A DNA stretch of 64,000 bases from Buchnera aphidicola (Cinara laricifoliae) (GTDB lineage Bacteria; Pseudomonadota; Gammaproteobacteria; Enterobacterales; Enterobacteriaceae): assembly GCF_900698945.1 (NCBI RefSeq), contig NZ_LR217717.1, forward strand, positions 186,001-250,000, given 5' to 3'. Under the pieces are notes generated by a model. It was not told where the DNA came from. It ran no database searches and saw nothing but the letters and a program-made list of their open reading frames with translations. Shown here piece after piece: positions 49,262-59,391 of the stretch. Position 1 is the first letter of the stretch; each line of letters begins with the position of its first letter. The position numbers and the translations under genes were made by a program.

Positions 49262-50227
49262 ATGATTAAAAAAATAGGAGTTTTAACAAGTGGCGGTGAC
49301 GCTCCTGGAATGAATGCAACAATACGATCTATAGTGTATACAGCATTAAATAACAATTTGGAAGTACTAGGTATAAAGAATGGATTTCTAGGTTTATATG
49401 AAAATACAATGATACCTTTATACAAAGAAAGTGTTGCACATTTAATTAATAAAGGCGGAACTTTTTTAGGATCTTCTAGATTTTTAAATTTTCGATTAAA
49501 AGAAATACAAAAAATAGCATTTTGTAATATTTTAAAAAGAAAAATTGATGTATTAATTATCATTGGAGGTAATGGATCATATATAGGGGCTCAGTGTTTA
49601 ACTGATATGGGTATTCCTTGTATTGGTATTCCGAGTACTATTGACAATGATGTACCCGGAACAGATTATACTATAGGGTATTTTACGGCGTTAGAAACCG
49701 TAGTAGGTTCTATTGATAAATTACGAGATACTACATCTTCACATCAAAGAATTTCTATAATTGAAATTATGGGTCGTTATTGTGGAGATTTAACACTATT
49801 ATCTTCTATTGCTGGAGGATGTGAATTTATTGTTATTCCTGAAATAATTTATAAAAAAGAATTATTATTATTAGAAATACAGAAAAGTATTAAAAAAGGT
49901 AATAAACACGCAATAATAGCTATTACTGAACATATATGCGATGTATATGAATTAGCTAAATATATTCAAAAAAATACTAATCAAGAAACACGGGCAACAG
50001 TATTAGGACACATTCAGCGAGGAGGAATACCTGTTGCATACGATAGAATTTTAGCATCTCGTATGGGTATATATGCAGTACAATTACTTTTGAAAAAAAA
50101 TAAAGGAAAATGTATAGGAATCATAGATAATAAAATAGTTCATCATGATATTAAATATGCATTACAATATATGAAAAAATCATGCAAAAAAAACTGGTTA
50201 CATACAATAAAATATCTTACTAATTAA
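49262..50227 (+). CDS. pfkA: 6-phosphofructokinase I
   Basis: PfkA phosphorylates fructose 6-phosphate with ATP, committing sugar to glycolysis. The 321-residue product (320 in E. coli) has the ATP site [23 protein letters not shown], the catalytic [16 protein letters not shown] block and GHIQRGG. A GC-rich terminator lies 36 bp after the stop. tpiA follows on the opposite strand. Confidence 0.98.
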   Translation: MIKKIGVLTSGGDAPGMNATIRSIVYTALNNNLEVLGIKNGFLGLYENTMIPLYKESVAHLINKGGTFLGSSRFLNFRLKEIQKIAFCNILKRKIDVLIIIGGNGSYIGAQCLTDMGIPCIGIPSTIDNDVPGTDYTIGYFTALETVVGSIDKLRDTTSSHQRISIIEIMGRYCGDLTLLSSIAGGCEFIVIPEIIYKKELLLLEIQKSIKKGNKHAIIAITEHICDVYELAKYIQKNTNQETRATVLGHIQRGGIPVAYDRILASRMGIYAVQLLLKKNKGKCIGIIDNKIVHHDIKYALQYMKKSCKKNWLHTIKYLTN

Positions 50228-50263
50228 AACTGTTTTAATTATATAAACATTAGTAATATAAAT

Positions 50264-50285
50264 AAGTGCCGGTGATCCGGCGCTT
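50264..50285. terminator. GC-rich terminator between pfkA and tpiA
   Basis: AAGTGCCGG (50264-50272) pairs with CCGGCGCTT (50277-50285) around the loop TGAT, a 9-bp stem with one G-U. It is the most GC-rich intergenic spot in the window and lies between two convergent genes. A second AT hairpin (AATTAAAAC/TTTTAATT type, 50222-50240) lies just before it. It probably terminates both pfkA and tpiA. In the order I recall glpF lies here in other Buchnera; it is absent. Confidence 0.8.
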
Positions 50286-50446
50286 AAAAATATATAACTT
50301 TAAATTTATTACATTTTATAAAAATATTTAATAATATATATTTTAATATAAACAATATTTTTATTATAAAAATAATTATTTATTAAGGTAAAAAATAAAT
50401 TTTTTAATTTTTATTAAAATTTTTAAAAAAGTTTTTTTAGTAAATA

Positions 50447-51211
50447 TTAAATATTTATTATTTTTATAATTTTAGTGAATTCTTCAATTTTTAAGGAAGA
50501 TCGTCCCAATAAAAACCCATCAATGTCTTTTTGTTGAATAAGATTTTTTGCATTCTCTTTTGTTACTGATCCTCCATATTGAATAAAAAAATTTTTAATT
50601 TTATTATTTGTTTGGTTAATTATGTATTGACGTATAAAGTTAGCAACAAATTGTGCTTCTTGAGGTGTAGCTGAAATTTTAGATCCAATTGCCCATACAG
50701 GTTCATAAGCAATAATAGAGTTATTAAATGCTTGGATACCACATACTTCAAAAATTAAATCTATTTGTTTTTTGCATATATTTATAATATTATTATCTAT
50801 TTTTTCTTGTTTAGTTTCTCCTATACATAAAATAGGAATTAAATTTTCTTTTTTTAATAAAAAAAATTTATTAGCAATCATGTGATTTGTTTCTTTATGA
50901 TTTAATCGTCTTTCAGAATGACCAATAATTACATATCTTATACCTAAATCTTTTAACATAATAGGAGAGATTTCTCCTGTAAATGATCCATAAAGATGAT
51001 TATCAGTATTTTGTGCCCCTAAAAAAAAGTTTTTATTATCGGAAAAGAATATATTTTGTGTCAAATAAGAATATAAAATAGGTAAAGATATAACTACCGT
51101 GCATTTTTCATTATAATCTATTAAAAATTTATTTAATAATTTTAAAAAATTTTTAATAGATTTTTTAGTACCATTTAATTTCCAATTACCTACAATAATC
51201 GGTTTAATCAT
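50447..51211 (-). CDS. tpiA: Triosephosphate isomerase
   Basis: TpiA interconverts the two triose phosphates. The 254-residue product (255 in E. coli) has the catalytic Lys in VGNWKLNG, His in IIGHSERR, Glu in AYEPVWAIGS and the phosphate loop GGSVTKENA. The open frame reaches a TTG at 51232, but AAGGTG about 8 bases before the ATG at 51211 and the family N-terminus support 51211. It lies downstream of ihfB by about 115 bp on the same strand. Confidence 0.98.
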   Translation of the reverse strand: MIKPIIVGNWKLNGTKKSIKNFLKLLNKFLIDYNEKCTVVISLPILYSYLTQNIFFSDNKNFFLGAQNTDNHLYGSFTGEISPIMLKDLGIRYVIIGHSERRLNHKETNHMIANKFFLLKKENLIPILCIGETKQEKIDNNIINICKKQIDLIFEVCGIQAFNNSIIAYEPVWAIGSKISATPQEAQFVANFIRQYIINQTNNKIKNFFIQYGGSVTKENAKNLIQQKDIDGFLLGRSSLKIEEFTKIIKIINI

Positions 51212-51327
51212 TTTATTACACCTTATAAGCAATTATTAGAGTTTGATATACTCAAAATAATTGCTAATTATATAAATTATTTATTGAATGACATCAGTTT
51301 CTATTTATTTTATAAAATTATATAATT

Positions 51328-51621
51328 TTAAATATTCTGATGAATATAATTTGTTCGATCTCTTAATTGTTTCCCAGGTTTAAAACGAGGGATATATTTT
51401 TCTTTTAAATAAATTTTTTGACCTGTTTTAGGGTTTCTACCTACTCGAGCGCATCGATAATTCAATGAAAAACTACCAAATCCCCTAATTTCAATTCTAT
51501 TACCTTTTTCTAGAGAGAAAACCATATATTCTAAAATATTTCTTACTAAAAATTTAATAATTTTTGCTGAAATATAAAATTTTTTTTTAGTAATTCTTGT
51601 AAATAATTCTGATTTTGTCAT
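51328..51621 (-). CDS. ihfB: Integration host factor beta subunit
   Basis: IhfB pairs with IhfA to bend DNA by nearly 180 degrees in nucleoid organisation and gene control. The 97-residue product (94 in E. coli) starts [10 protein letters not shown] and has [15 protein letters not shown] and GRNPKTGQ with the DNA-intercalating Pro, then [12 protein letters not shown]. It follows rpsA by 56 bp as in E. coli. ihfA is not in this window. IHF needs a short A-tract plus consensus, which in this genome would be very common. Confidence 0.97.
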   Translation of the reverse strand: MTKSELFTRITKKKFYISAKIIKFLVRNILEYMVFSLEKGNRIEIRGFGSFSLNYRCARVGRNPKTGQKIYLKEKYIPRFKPGKQLRDRTNYIHQNI

Positions 51622-51677
51622 ATATCCTCTAAATAAAAATAAAATAAAAGAAATATTTTAATATTTTAATTATTATT

Positions 51678-53348
51678 TTAACTTTTTGCATCTTCAAACG
51701 CTTGTGTCATAATATTATCAACATTATTAGAATCAATTAATTTTTCTTTTAATGTTTTTTTTTGTATATTTTTTAAATTAACTTCTTCGGTAATAGAAAC
51801 ATATACAATTCTATTTTTTTTATCAAATCCTATAATCTGTGTTAATAAATTATTTCCAATAGATAATTGAGATATATATTTTTGACGATATTCAATAGGA
51901 ATATTAGTTATCTTTAAACATCCCTGAATCCCTTTTTCTATATTTAATAATATTGCTTTTTCTTCAATTAATTGAATGACACCTGAAACTATTGTATTTT
52001 TTTTATTTTTTAAAATATATTTATGAAATGGATCTTCCTTAAGTTGTTTAATTCCTAAAGAAATACGCTCTCTATCAGAATCTACCTGTAAAACAATCGC
52101 TTCTATATTTTGACCTTTTTTATATTTTTGTACGGATTTTTCTCCCGTTGTAAACCACGATAAATCTGATAAATGAACCAAACCATCTATTCCACCCTCT
52201 AAACCTATAAAAATTCCAAAATCAGTAATAGATTTAATCTTACCTTGAACTTTGCATTTTTTATTATTTTTTTCAGCAAATATTTTCCAAGGATTAGTTT
52301 TACATTGTTTAATTCCTAACGAAATACGTCGTCTAATTTCATCTATATTTAAAATAGATATATGTATTGTTTCTCCAGATTTTACAACTTTAGAAGGATG
52401 AATATTTTTATTTGTCCAATCCATTTCTGAAACATGAACTAATCCTTCTACACCTTCTTCAATTTCTACAAAACAACCATAATCTGTCAAATTTGTTACA
52501 CGTCCAATATGTTTACTTCCTTCCGGATAACGTTTCGAAAGATTTATCCATGGATCTATTCCTAATTGCTTTAATCCTAAAGATACTCGTGTTTTTTCTT
52601 CATCAAATTTTAATACTTTTACTTGAATTTTATCACTAATTTTTACTATTTCACTGGGATGTTGAACTCTTTTCCAAGCCATATCAGTAATATGTAATAA
52701 TCCATCTACACCTCCTAAATCAATAAAAGCTCCATAATCTGTTAAATTTTTTACTACTCCAGTAATAATATTACCTTCTTGTAAATTTTTTAATAATTGA
52801 TCACGTTCAGCACTATTATCCGATTCAATAACAGCTTTACGTGAAACTACAACATTATTTCTTTTTTGATCTAACTTAATCACCTTAAATTCTAATTCTT
52901 TTCCTTCTAGATGCGAAGTTTCCCTAATAGGTCGAATATCTACTAAAGAACCCGGTAAAAAAGCTCGTATATCATTTAATTCAACAGTAAAACCACCTTT
53001 TACTTTTCCATTAATTATACCAATTACATTATGACATTCTATATGAGCTTGTTCTAATTTGATCCAAGATTCATGTCGTTTAGCTTTTTCTCTTGATAAA
53101 ATAGTTTCACCAAAACCATCTTCCATAGAATCTAAGGAAACATCTACTATATCTCCTATTTTAATTTCTAAAAGACCCTTTGAATTTCTAAATTGTTCTA
53201 CTGGAATAGAAGATTCTGATTTTAATCCAGCATCTACTAAAACCACATCATTGTTTATGGATACTATGGATCCTTTAATAATTGATCCAGGACGAGTTTC
53301 TATATATTTTAATGATTCTTCAAATAATTCCGCAAAAGATATTGTCAT
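51678..53348 (-). CDS. rpsA: 30S ribosomal protein S1
   Basis: S1 binds mRNA and is needed to start translation on weakly structured leaders. The 556-residue product (557 in E. coli) begins [13 protein letters not shown] and has six S1 repeats, with clear motifs such as [21 protein letters not shown] and [22 protein letters not shown] in repeats 3 and 4; repeat 6 is the most diverged. As in E. coli, no Shine-Dalgarno is visible before the start. It is followed by ihfB. cmk, which precedes it in E. coli, is absent. Confidence 0.98.
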   Translation of the reverse strand: MTISFAELFEESLKYIETRPGSIIKGSIVSINNDVVLVDAGLKSESSIPVEQFRNSKGLLEIKIGDIVDVSLDSMEDGFGETILSREKAKRHESWIKLEQAHIECHNVIGIINGKVKGGFTVELNDIRAFLPGSLVDIRPIRETSHLEGKELEFKVIKLDQKRNNVVVSRKAVIESDNSAERDQLLKNLQEGNIITGVVKNLTDYGAFIDLGGVDGLLHITDMAWKRVQHPSEIVKISDKIQVKVLKFDEEKTRVSLGLKQLGIDPWINLSKRYPEGSKHIGRVTNLTDYGCFVEIEEGVEGLVHVSEMDWTNKNIHPSKVVKSGETIHISILNIDEIRRRISLGIKQCKTNPWKIFAEKNNKKCKVQGKIKSITDFGIFIGLEGGIDGLVHLSDLSWFTTGEKSVQKYKKGQNIEAIVLQVDSDRERISLGIKQLKEDPFHKYILKNKKNTIVSGVIQLIEEKAILLNIEKGIQGCLKITNIPIEYRQKYISQLSIGNNLLTQIIGFDKKNRIVYVSITEEVNLKNIQKKTLKEKLIDSNNVDNIMTQAFEDAKS

Positions 53349-53401
53349 ATAAAATGTTCTATCAATATAATATTATGAAGGTTTAAAATAAAAATTTTAA
53401 A

Positions 53402-53430
53402 AATAAATTAAACATGCATAAAAAAGTCAA
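53402..53430 (-). promoter_or_regulatory. Candidate rpsA promoter
   Basis: On the minus strand TTGACT (53430-53425) and TTTATT (53407-53402) are separated by 17 bases, 54 bp upstream of the rpsA ATG. The -35 is good, the -10 weak. Just upstream an imperfect inverted repeat (AAACCCCAT/ATGGTTTT on the minus strand) is visible. Confidence 0.4.
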
Positions 53431-53478
53431 TAAAAACCATTTATTTTAAAATGGGGTTTAGTATAAATATATATATTA

Positions 53479-53548
53479 ATTAATATATATGTATTATTTA
53501 ATACATATATATTAATAATAATTTTATACATAAAAATTATTATTAATA
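53479..53548. repeat. Two overlapping long hairpins upstream of rpsA
   Basis: Hairpin A: 53479-53496 pairs perfectly with 53499-53516 (18 bp around 2 bases, so a few inner pairs would open). Hairpin B: 53510-53525 pairs perfectly with 53533-53548 (16 bp, loop of 7). They share 53510-53516, so only one can form completely. On the minus strand they follow aroA and precede rpsA. They may serve as terminator or leader structure. Confidence 0.7.
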
Positions 53549-53887
53549 AATAAAATTCTATAAAATTATTAAAATAATATAACAATATTTTTTATAATCA
53601 ATATATATTTAAATAAATATTTAACAAATAAAAATTACATATTTGAAATAATTTATATAAAAAAAAATATATATAGATACATATCAGATATATATCTATT
53701 TTTAAAAATTTTATTTAAAAAATACAAATATATATCATATACGTATATAATTTTAACTTTATATAATAACTTCTATACAAATAAATAATCAAGCTATTCT
53801 TAATTATAGTATTATTTTATATTTTTTTTATATAAAAATATAAAATTAATTACTCATAATCAGGTAATTTTATAAATAAATTTAAAA

Positions 53888-55186
53888 TTATAAATTTTTT
53901 GAATATTGACATATTGAATGAAATTTTTCAAAAAAAGATGGAAATGTTTTATTTACACAAGTTGGATTTAATAAAGTTACAGGTACACCAGATAAAGCAA
54001 TAAGAGAAAAACACATAGCAATTCGATGGTCATTATAAGTATCAATAGTAGCATGTAAAAATTTTTTTACTGGATGAATAACAATAAAATCTTTTCCTTC
54101 TTGTACATTAGCGCCAATTTTTCTCAATTCAGTAGTCATAGCGTATAAACGATCTGTTTCTTTAACCCTCCAATTATATATATTTTTAATATAAACTAAT
54201 TGATCAGAAAATAATCCTAACATAGCAATTGTCATGGCTGCATCTGGAATATGATTACAATCCATCGTAATACCAAATAAATTATTTCTTTTACAAATTA
54301 AAGAGTTTCCTTTCCAAATAATAGTAGCTCCCATTCTTTCCAATACATTAATAAATGCTATATCTCCTTGGATACTATTTTTTTTTATATTATTAATTTT
54401 TACATGACCACCTTTTATAGCAGCAGCCGCTAAAAAATAAGTAGAAGAAGATATATCACTTTCTACTAAGTAATCTTTAGGAGATATATATTTTTGATTT
54501 CCTTTTATATAAAAATATTTATAATTATCTGAAATTTTTACTGTAATTCCAAAATTTTCCATTAATTTAATAGTTAAATTAATATATGGTTGAGATACTA
54601 AAATATCTTTTATAATAATAGTTGTATCTAATTCAGCTAACGGAGCTAACATTAACAATGAACTTAAAAATTGACTAGAAATAGTTCCATCAACTGTTAT
54701 TTCTCCTCCTTTAAAACCTCCTTGTATATATAAGGGAGGATATCCTATTTTGTTTGTATAATCAATAATTGCTCCTCCCAAACGTAGTGATTCTACTAAA
54801 TGACTAATTGGTCTTTCTTGCATTCTTGTATCGCCAGTCAAAATAATTTGATTATTTTTTAATGATAATGCTGCTAATAATGGACGCATAGCAGTTCCAG
54901 CATTACCCAAATATAATGTGATTTTTTTTTTAACATATAGCGATCCAGATACACCCTGTATTATACATTCCATTTTATTTTTATTTAAATGATACTTAAT
55001 GCCTAATTGAGATAATGCGTTTAACATATACTTGACATCATCACTATATAACAAATTTTTTATAACTGTTTGTCCGGAAGATAAAGCTGATAATAACAAT
55101 ACTCGATTTGAAATACTTTTCGAACCAGGTAAATTTAACTCACCATTAATATAATTAACTGGTTTTAAGGTTATACTATTTTGCAT
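53888..55186 (-). CDS. aroA: EPSP synthase (3-phosphoshikimate 1-carboxyvinyltransferase)
   Basis: AroA makes EPSP, the precursor of chorismate and so of tryptophan and phenylalanine for the host. The 432-residue product (427 in E. coli) has LPGSKSISNRVLLLSALSSG, LGNAGTAMRPL, TGDTRMQERPI, SQFLSSLLMLAPL, VESDISSSTYFLAAA and the late NDHRIAMCFSL. It begins 63 bp after serC, the conserved serC-aroA pair. Confidence 0.98.
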   Translation of the reverse strand: MQNSITLKPVNYINGELNLPGSKSISNRVLLLSALSSGQTVIKNLLYSDDVKYMLNALSQLGIKYHLNKNKMECIIQGVSGSLYVKKKITLYLGNAGTAMRPLLAALSLKNNQIILTGDTRMQERPISHLVESLRLGGAIIDYTNKIGYPPLYIQGGFKGGEITVDGTISSQFLSSLLMLAPLAELDTTIIIKDILVSQPYINLTIKLMENFGITVKISDNYKYFYIKGNQKYISPKDYLVESDISSSTYFLAAAAIKGGHVKINNIKKNSIQGDIAFINVLERMGATIIWKGNSLICKRNNLFGITMDCNHIPDAAMTIAMLGLFSDQLVYIKNIYNWRVKETDRLYAMTTELRKIGANVQEGKDFIVIHPVKKFLHATIDTYNDHRIAMCFSLIALSGVPVTLLNPTCVNKTFPSFFEKFHSICQYSKNL

Positions 55187-55249
55187 ATTAAAAATGATCC
55201 TACAATAAAATAATAAAAATATATATAAATATATTTGTTGATATAAATT

Positions 55250-56338
55250 TTAACCAAATTTTTTCTCAAAATACTTCATAAAATCAATAAGACGTTTTAT
55301 GCCTTTTATAGGCATAGCATTATAAATTGACGCTCTAATACCTCCTACTAATGAATGACCTTTTAAACCATATAATCCATGTTTTTCAGCTATATTAACA
55401 AATAAATTTGTTAATTCTTTTTTTTGTAAATGAAAAGTAACATTCATACGTGATTGATTAACAGGAGAAATATAATTTTTATAGAAATTAGTAGAATTTA
55501 AATATTTATATAAAATTTGTGCTTTTTTTGTATTACTTTTTTCTATAAAATCTAATCCTCCTAAATTTTTTATCCACCTAAATACTAATCCTGCAACATA
55601 CCATGAAAATACACTAGGAGTATTTAACATAGAATTTGATTGAGCTAATAAATTATAATCTAGAATTGAAGGAGATTGATGATTAGAAAATTGTAATAAA
55701 TCTTCACGAATAATTACAAGTGTAATTCCAGCAGGACCAATATTTTTTTGAGCACAAGCATAAATAATACCATATTTTTTAATGTTAATTTTGCGTGATA
55801 AAATAGTAGAGGAAAAATCACCAACTATAATTTTATTATTTAAAACAGGTTCTTCAAAAATTTCTATTCCTTCAATTGTTTCATTTGGACAATAATGTAC
55901 ATATGTATTTTTAGACGATACTTTCCAATGTTGAACAGATTTAATATAAACTTGATTATCTTTAGTTAATCTTCGTACATTAATAAGATTAGGATTACAG
56001 TATTTTTTTGCTTCTTGAAAAGCACATAATGACCAATATCCACTATTAATATAATTAGGTTGTATAAATTTTTTCGTCAAATTTAATGGTATAGCAGAAA
56101 ACTGACCTCGCGCTCCCCCGTGACAAAATAATATACGATAATTTTCAGGAATATTAAGAATATTCCGTAAATCTTTCTCAGCTTTTAAAGTAAATTTTAT
56201 AAATTTTGAACTACGATGACTAATTTCAACAATTGAAGATTTTGAATCATTCCAATTAAGAAAATTTTTTTTTATTTCTAATAATATTTCTTTTGGAAGA
56301 ATAGCTGGTCCAGGATTAAAATTATATATATCTAACAT
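55250..56338 (-). CDS. serC: Phosphoserine aminotransferase
   Basis: SerC converts 3-phosphohydroxypyruvate to phosphoserine and also acts in pyridoxal phosphate synthesis. The 362-residue product (362 in E. coli) has YNFNPGPAILP at the start, CHGGARGQFSAIP, the PLP lysine in YACAQKNIGPAG, and NAMP near the end. A TTG at 56350 keeps the frame open, but GGTG shortly before ATG 56338 and the family N-terminus favour 56338. In this family position ~10 is often Ser-Gly; here Asn-Pro. Confidence 0.96.
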   Translation of the reverse strand: MLDIYNFNPGPAILPKEILLEIKKNFLNWNDSKSSIVEISHRSSKFIKFTLKAEKDLRNILNIPENYRILFCHGGARGQFSAIPLNLTKKFIQPNYINSGYWSLCAFQEAKKYCNPNLINVRRLTKDNQVYIKSVQHWKVSSKNTYVHYCPNETIEGIEIFEEPVLNNKIIVGDFSSTILSRKINIKKYGIIYACAQKNIGPAGITLVIIREDLLQFSNHQSPSILDYNLLAQSNSMLNTPSVFSWYVAGLVFRWIKNLGGLDFIEKSNTKKAQILYKYLNSTNFYKNYISPVNQSRMNVTFHLQKKELTNLFVNIAEKHGLYGLKGHSLVGGIRASIYNAMPIKGIKRLIDFMKYFEKKFG

Positions 56339-56415
56339 ATTTATCACCAATCTTATTCTATTTTTTAAAAAAATAATAATTTAGTACTTTTATTAATTAA
56401 ATTATTTTTAATTAA

Positions 56416-57720
56416 TTAAACTAAAAATTTCATACCATTCATGTATGGATATTGTAATACTTCTGGAATAGCAATGTTTCCATCTGAACACTGAAAATTT
56501 TCTAAAATAGCAGCTAAAGTTCTTCCAACAGCTAATCCAGAACCATTTAATGTATGTAAGAAAAAATTTTTTTTATTATCGTTATCTTTATAACGAGCAT
56601 TAATTCGTCTAGATTGAAAATCACCTACCATAGAACATGAAGATACTTCTCGATATAAATTTTGAGCAGGTAACCATACTTCTAAGTCATATGTTTTTTG
56701 AGATGAAAACCCAAGTTCTCCTGTACACAATAAAATTTTTCTATATGGTAATTGCAATAATTTCAATATTTTTTCTGCATGTTGTGTTAATTTTTCTAGC
56801 GTACATTCAGATTCTTCAGGACGTACAACTTGTATTATTTCGACTTTATCAAATTGACGATTTCGAATTAATCCTTTAACATTTTTTCCGTAAGTATTTG
56901 TTTCTGCTCTAAAACAAGAACTAAGTGCAGTAAATTTTAATGGTAATTTTTTCGACGAAATAATCGTATCATTTATCAAGTTAACTAACGGTACTTCAGA
57001 TGTCGGTATTAAAAATAAATTACTATATTTCTTTTTTTTATTATTATTATGCATAGTATATGTATGAAATAAATCTGTTTTAAATTTTGGTAATTGACCA
57101 GATCCAATCATACAAGTATCTCTCACAACAGTTGGTACATATACCTCCTCATATCCATTAATTTTTGTTTGTACATCTAACATAAATTGTCCTAAAGCTC
57201 GATGTAATCGAGCAATTAAACCTTTCATAATTACATATCCAGAACCTGATATAATAGAAGAAGCTTTCCAATCAAATCCTTGTAATTTATTACCAATTTC
57301 TATATGATCCATAATAGAGAAATTATATTTATTTTTTTTTCCCCAATAATAAATTACTTTATTGTGCTTTTCATTTGTACCTATTGGTACATTATAATAC
57401 GGTACATTAGGAACAACTAATAACATTTTATATATTTTATTTTTTATTTTTTCTAATTTTTTTTTTAAAAAATTAACATAAATACGCGAATTAATTAACT
57501 TATCTTTAAAATCATCGCAATTATAATAAATTTTTTGTCTATATATTAAATGTTTTGATAACCTTTTGTGTTCTGATATTTTATTTTCGCTATTTATTTG
57601 TAATTTTTTACGTTTTTTTTCTAACTTTTTAAATTTATCTATATTTAATATATAATTTCTTTTCTTTAATTGATCTTGATAAAAAGAATAATTTTTCTTA
57701 ATTTCATTAAAGTTTAACAT
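56416..57720 (-). CDS. serS: Seryl-tRNA synthetase
   Basis: This class II synthetase charges tRNA-Ser. The 434-residue product (430 in E. coli) has the long N-terminal coiled-coil arm (about 25-100, strongly Lys-rich here), TSEVPLVNL, motif 2 (SSCFRAETNTYGKNVKGLIR and QFDKVEI), EVSSCSMVGDFQSRR and motif 3 (LNGSGLAVGRTLAAILEN). It lies 77 bp before serC on the same strand. Confidence 0.97.
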   Translation of the reverse strand: MLNFNEIKKNYSFYQDQLKKRNYILNIDKFKKLEKKRKKLQINSENKISEHKRLSKHLIYRQKIYYNCDDFKDKLINSRIYVNFLKKKLEKIKNKIYKMLLVVPNVPYYNVPIGTNEKHNKVIYYWGKKNKYNFSIMDHIEIGNKLQGFDWKASSIISGSGYVIMKGLIARLHRALGQFMLDVQTKINGYEEVYVPTVVRDTCMIGSGQLPKFKTDLFHTYTMHNNNKKKKYSNLFLIPTSEVPLVNLINDTIISSKKLPLKFTALSSCFRAETNTYGKNVKGLIRNRQFDKVEIIQVVRPEESECTLEKLTQHAEKILKLLQLPYRKILLCTGELGFSSQKTYDLEVWLPAQNLYREVSSCSMVGDFQSRRINARYKDNDNKKNFFLHTLNGSGLAVGRTLAAILENFQCSDGNIAIPEVLQYPYMNGMKFLV

Positions 57721-58035
57721 AGCATCTATAATTTTCCATTATATTGATTTTTAATAAATCCTTAATATTTATTGAATAATGATTTAACACATAAAAGATT
57801 ATTTTTATAAAAATTATTATAGAAAATATATTTTCTATATTTTTATTTTATAATAAAAACTATATATAATAAACATATACTATATATAATAATCATTATA
57901 GATAAATAAAAATATTATAAAAATAATATTATATAAAACAGCAATTCTATTATTATACACAAATCTTGATTTTATTATATTAACTAATTTGAATTTAAAG
58001 GTTCAATATAAAAACATTATAAATCGGAAAAATTT
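57721..58035. other. Intergenic, divergent serS/trxB
   Basis: 315 bp, AT-rich, no coding sequence. Contains two copies of ACTATATATAATAA (from about 57859 and 57880) and should include the promoters of serS and trxB, but no clear hexamer pair is visible. Confidence 0.7.
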
Positions 58036-59001
58036 ATGAAAAAAATAAATAAAAAATACACAAAATTAGTTATTATAGGATCAGGCCCAGCTGGATATAC
58101 ATCTGCAATTTATGCCGCTCGTTCTAATATTAATACTATATTAATCACTGGACCTCAACCAGGAGGACAGTTAATAAAAACCAATGAAATAGAAAACTGG
58201 CCTGGTGATTATGATAATATTAGTGGTAGTAAATTAATGGATCGTATGCTACATCATGTAAATAAGTTTTCTATTCATATTATTCATGATATCATTGAAT
58301 CTGTAAATTTTCAAAATCGTCCATTCGAATTAAATGGACAAGAAAATAATTATTTTAGTGATGCTGTAATTATAGCTACAGGTTCTTATACAAAGTTATT
58401 AAATATTTCTTCTGAAAATTTATATATGGGAAAAGGAATATCAACATGCGCTATATGTGATGGATTTTTCTATAAAAACCAATTTATAGCAGTTATAGGG
58501 GGCGGAAACTCAGCAATTGAAGAAACTATATATTTATCCAACATTGCACAAAAAGTATATTTAATTCATCGTCGTAATCAATTTCGAGCAGATAAGATAT
58601 TAATTAATAAATTATACCAAACTATCGAAAAAAACAAAAATATTATTATTTATTTTGATTCTGTTATTCAAGATATATTAGGCAATAAAATAGAAATAAA
58701 ACAAATTAAAATTTATTCTAAACAAGAAGATAAAATAATTTATCTAGATATATCTGGATTGTTTATTGCCATTGGACATATTCCAAATTCTAAAATTTTT
58801 TCTAAATATATTGACATTAAAGATAATTATGTAAAAATTAGTTGTCATCATAATATAATGAAAACACAAACGAATATACCCGGAGTGTTTGCTGCTGGAG
58901 ATGTTTCAGACCATATTTACAAACAAGCTATAACTGCAGCAGCTAGTGGTTGTATGGCTGCTATTGATGCTGAAAAATACTTAAATAACAATTATAAATA
59001 A
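58036..59001 (+). CDS. trxB: Thioredoxin reductase
   Basis: TrxB passes electrons from NADPH through FAD to thioredoxin. The 321-residue product (321 in E. coli) has the FAD site GSGPAGYTSAIYAARSN, PGGQLIKTNEIENWPG, the redox pair C138-A-I-C141 in STCAICDGFF, the NADPH site GGGNSAIEE and the late block PGVFAAGDVSDH. It is followed 25 bp later by infA with a good AAGGAG site (59014-59019). Confidence 0.98.
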   Translation: MKKINKKYTKLVIIGSGPAGYTSAIYAARSNINTILITGPQPGGQLIKTNEIENWPGDYDNISGSKLMDRMLHHVNKFSIHIIHDIIESVNFQNRPFELNGQENNYFSDAVIIATGSYTKLLNISSENLYMGKGISTCAICDGFFYKNQFIAVIGGGNSAIEETIYLSNIAQKVYLIHRRNQFRADKILINKLYQTIEKNKNIIIYFDSVIQDILGNKIEIKQIKIYSKQEDKIIYLDISGLFIAIGHIPNSKIFSKYIDIKDNYVKISCHHNIMKTQTNIPGVFAAGDVSDHIYKQAITAAASGCMAAIDAEKYLNNNYK

Positions 59002-59026
59002 TACAAAATATATAAGGAGTTAATAT

Positions 59027-59242
59027 ATGAAAGAAAAAAGTATAGAAATGCAAGGTATAGTAATAGATACTCTACCAAATACTATGTTTAAAGTAGAATT
59101 AGAAAATAAACATATCATTATAGCTCATATATCTGGAAAAATGAGAAAAAATTATATCAGAATATTAACTGGAGATAAAGTCACATTAGAATTAACGCCT
59201 TATGATCTTAGTAAAGGAAGAATTATTTTTAGAAGTAGATAA
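59027..59242 (+). CDS. infA: Translation initiation factor IF-1
   Basis: IF-1 blocks the A site of the 30S subunit during initiation. The 71-residue protein is nearly identical to E. coli (72): [55 protein letters not shown] lies 7 bases before its ATG. In E. coli several genes separate it from trxB; here they are adjacent and probably cotranscribed. Confidence 0.99.
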   Translation: MKEKSIEMQGIVIDTLPNTMFKVELENKHIIIAHISGKMRKNYIRILTGDKVTLELTPYDLSKGRIIFRSR

Positions 59243-59391
59243 ATTTATACATAATTTTTGATTGTATATTAAAATTTAATACTTATAAAAATAAGTATTT
59301 ATTATTTTCAATGTAATCTATATTTATAATTTTTAATAAATTTTTATAGATAAGTTAATAAATTTTTATATATAAAAATATTAGGATATTT

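Larger units (their letters stand above)
53349..53887. other. Intergenic, aroA-rpsA (cmk position)
   Basis: 539 bp without a coding sequence, on the spot where cmk lies in E. coli (aroA-cmk-rpsA). No cmk residue is recognisable, so it is either deleted or fully eroded. It contains a candidate rpsA promoter and two overlapping long hairpins (separate entries). Confidence 0.75.

Noticed and set aside
53421-53461. Perfect hairpin just upstream of the rpsA promoter candidate
   Set aside because: The AAACCCCAT/ATGGTTTT arms have two internal mismatches, so it is not convincing alone.
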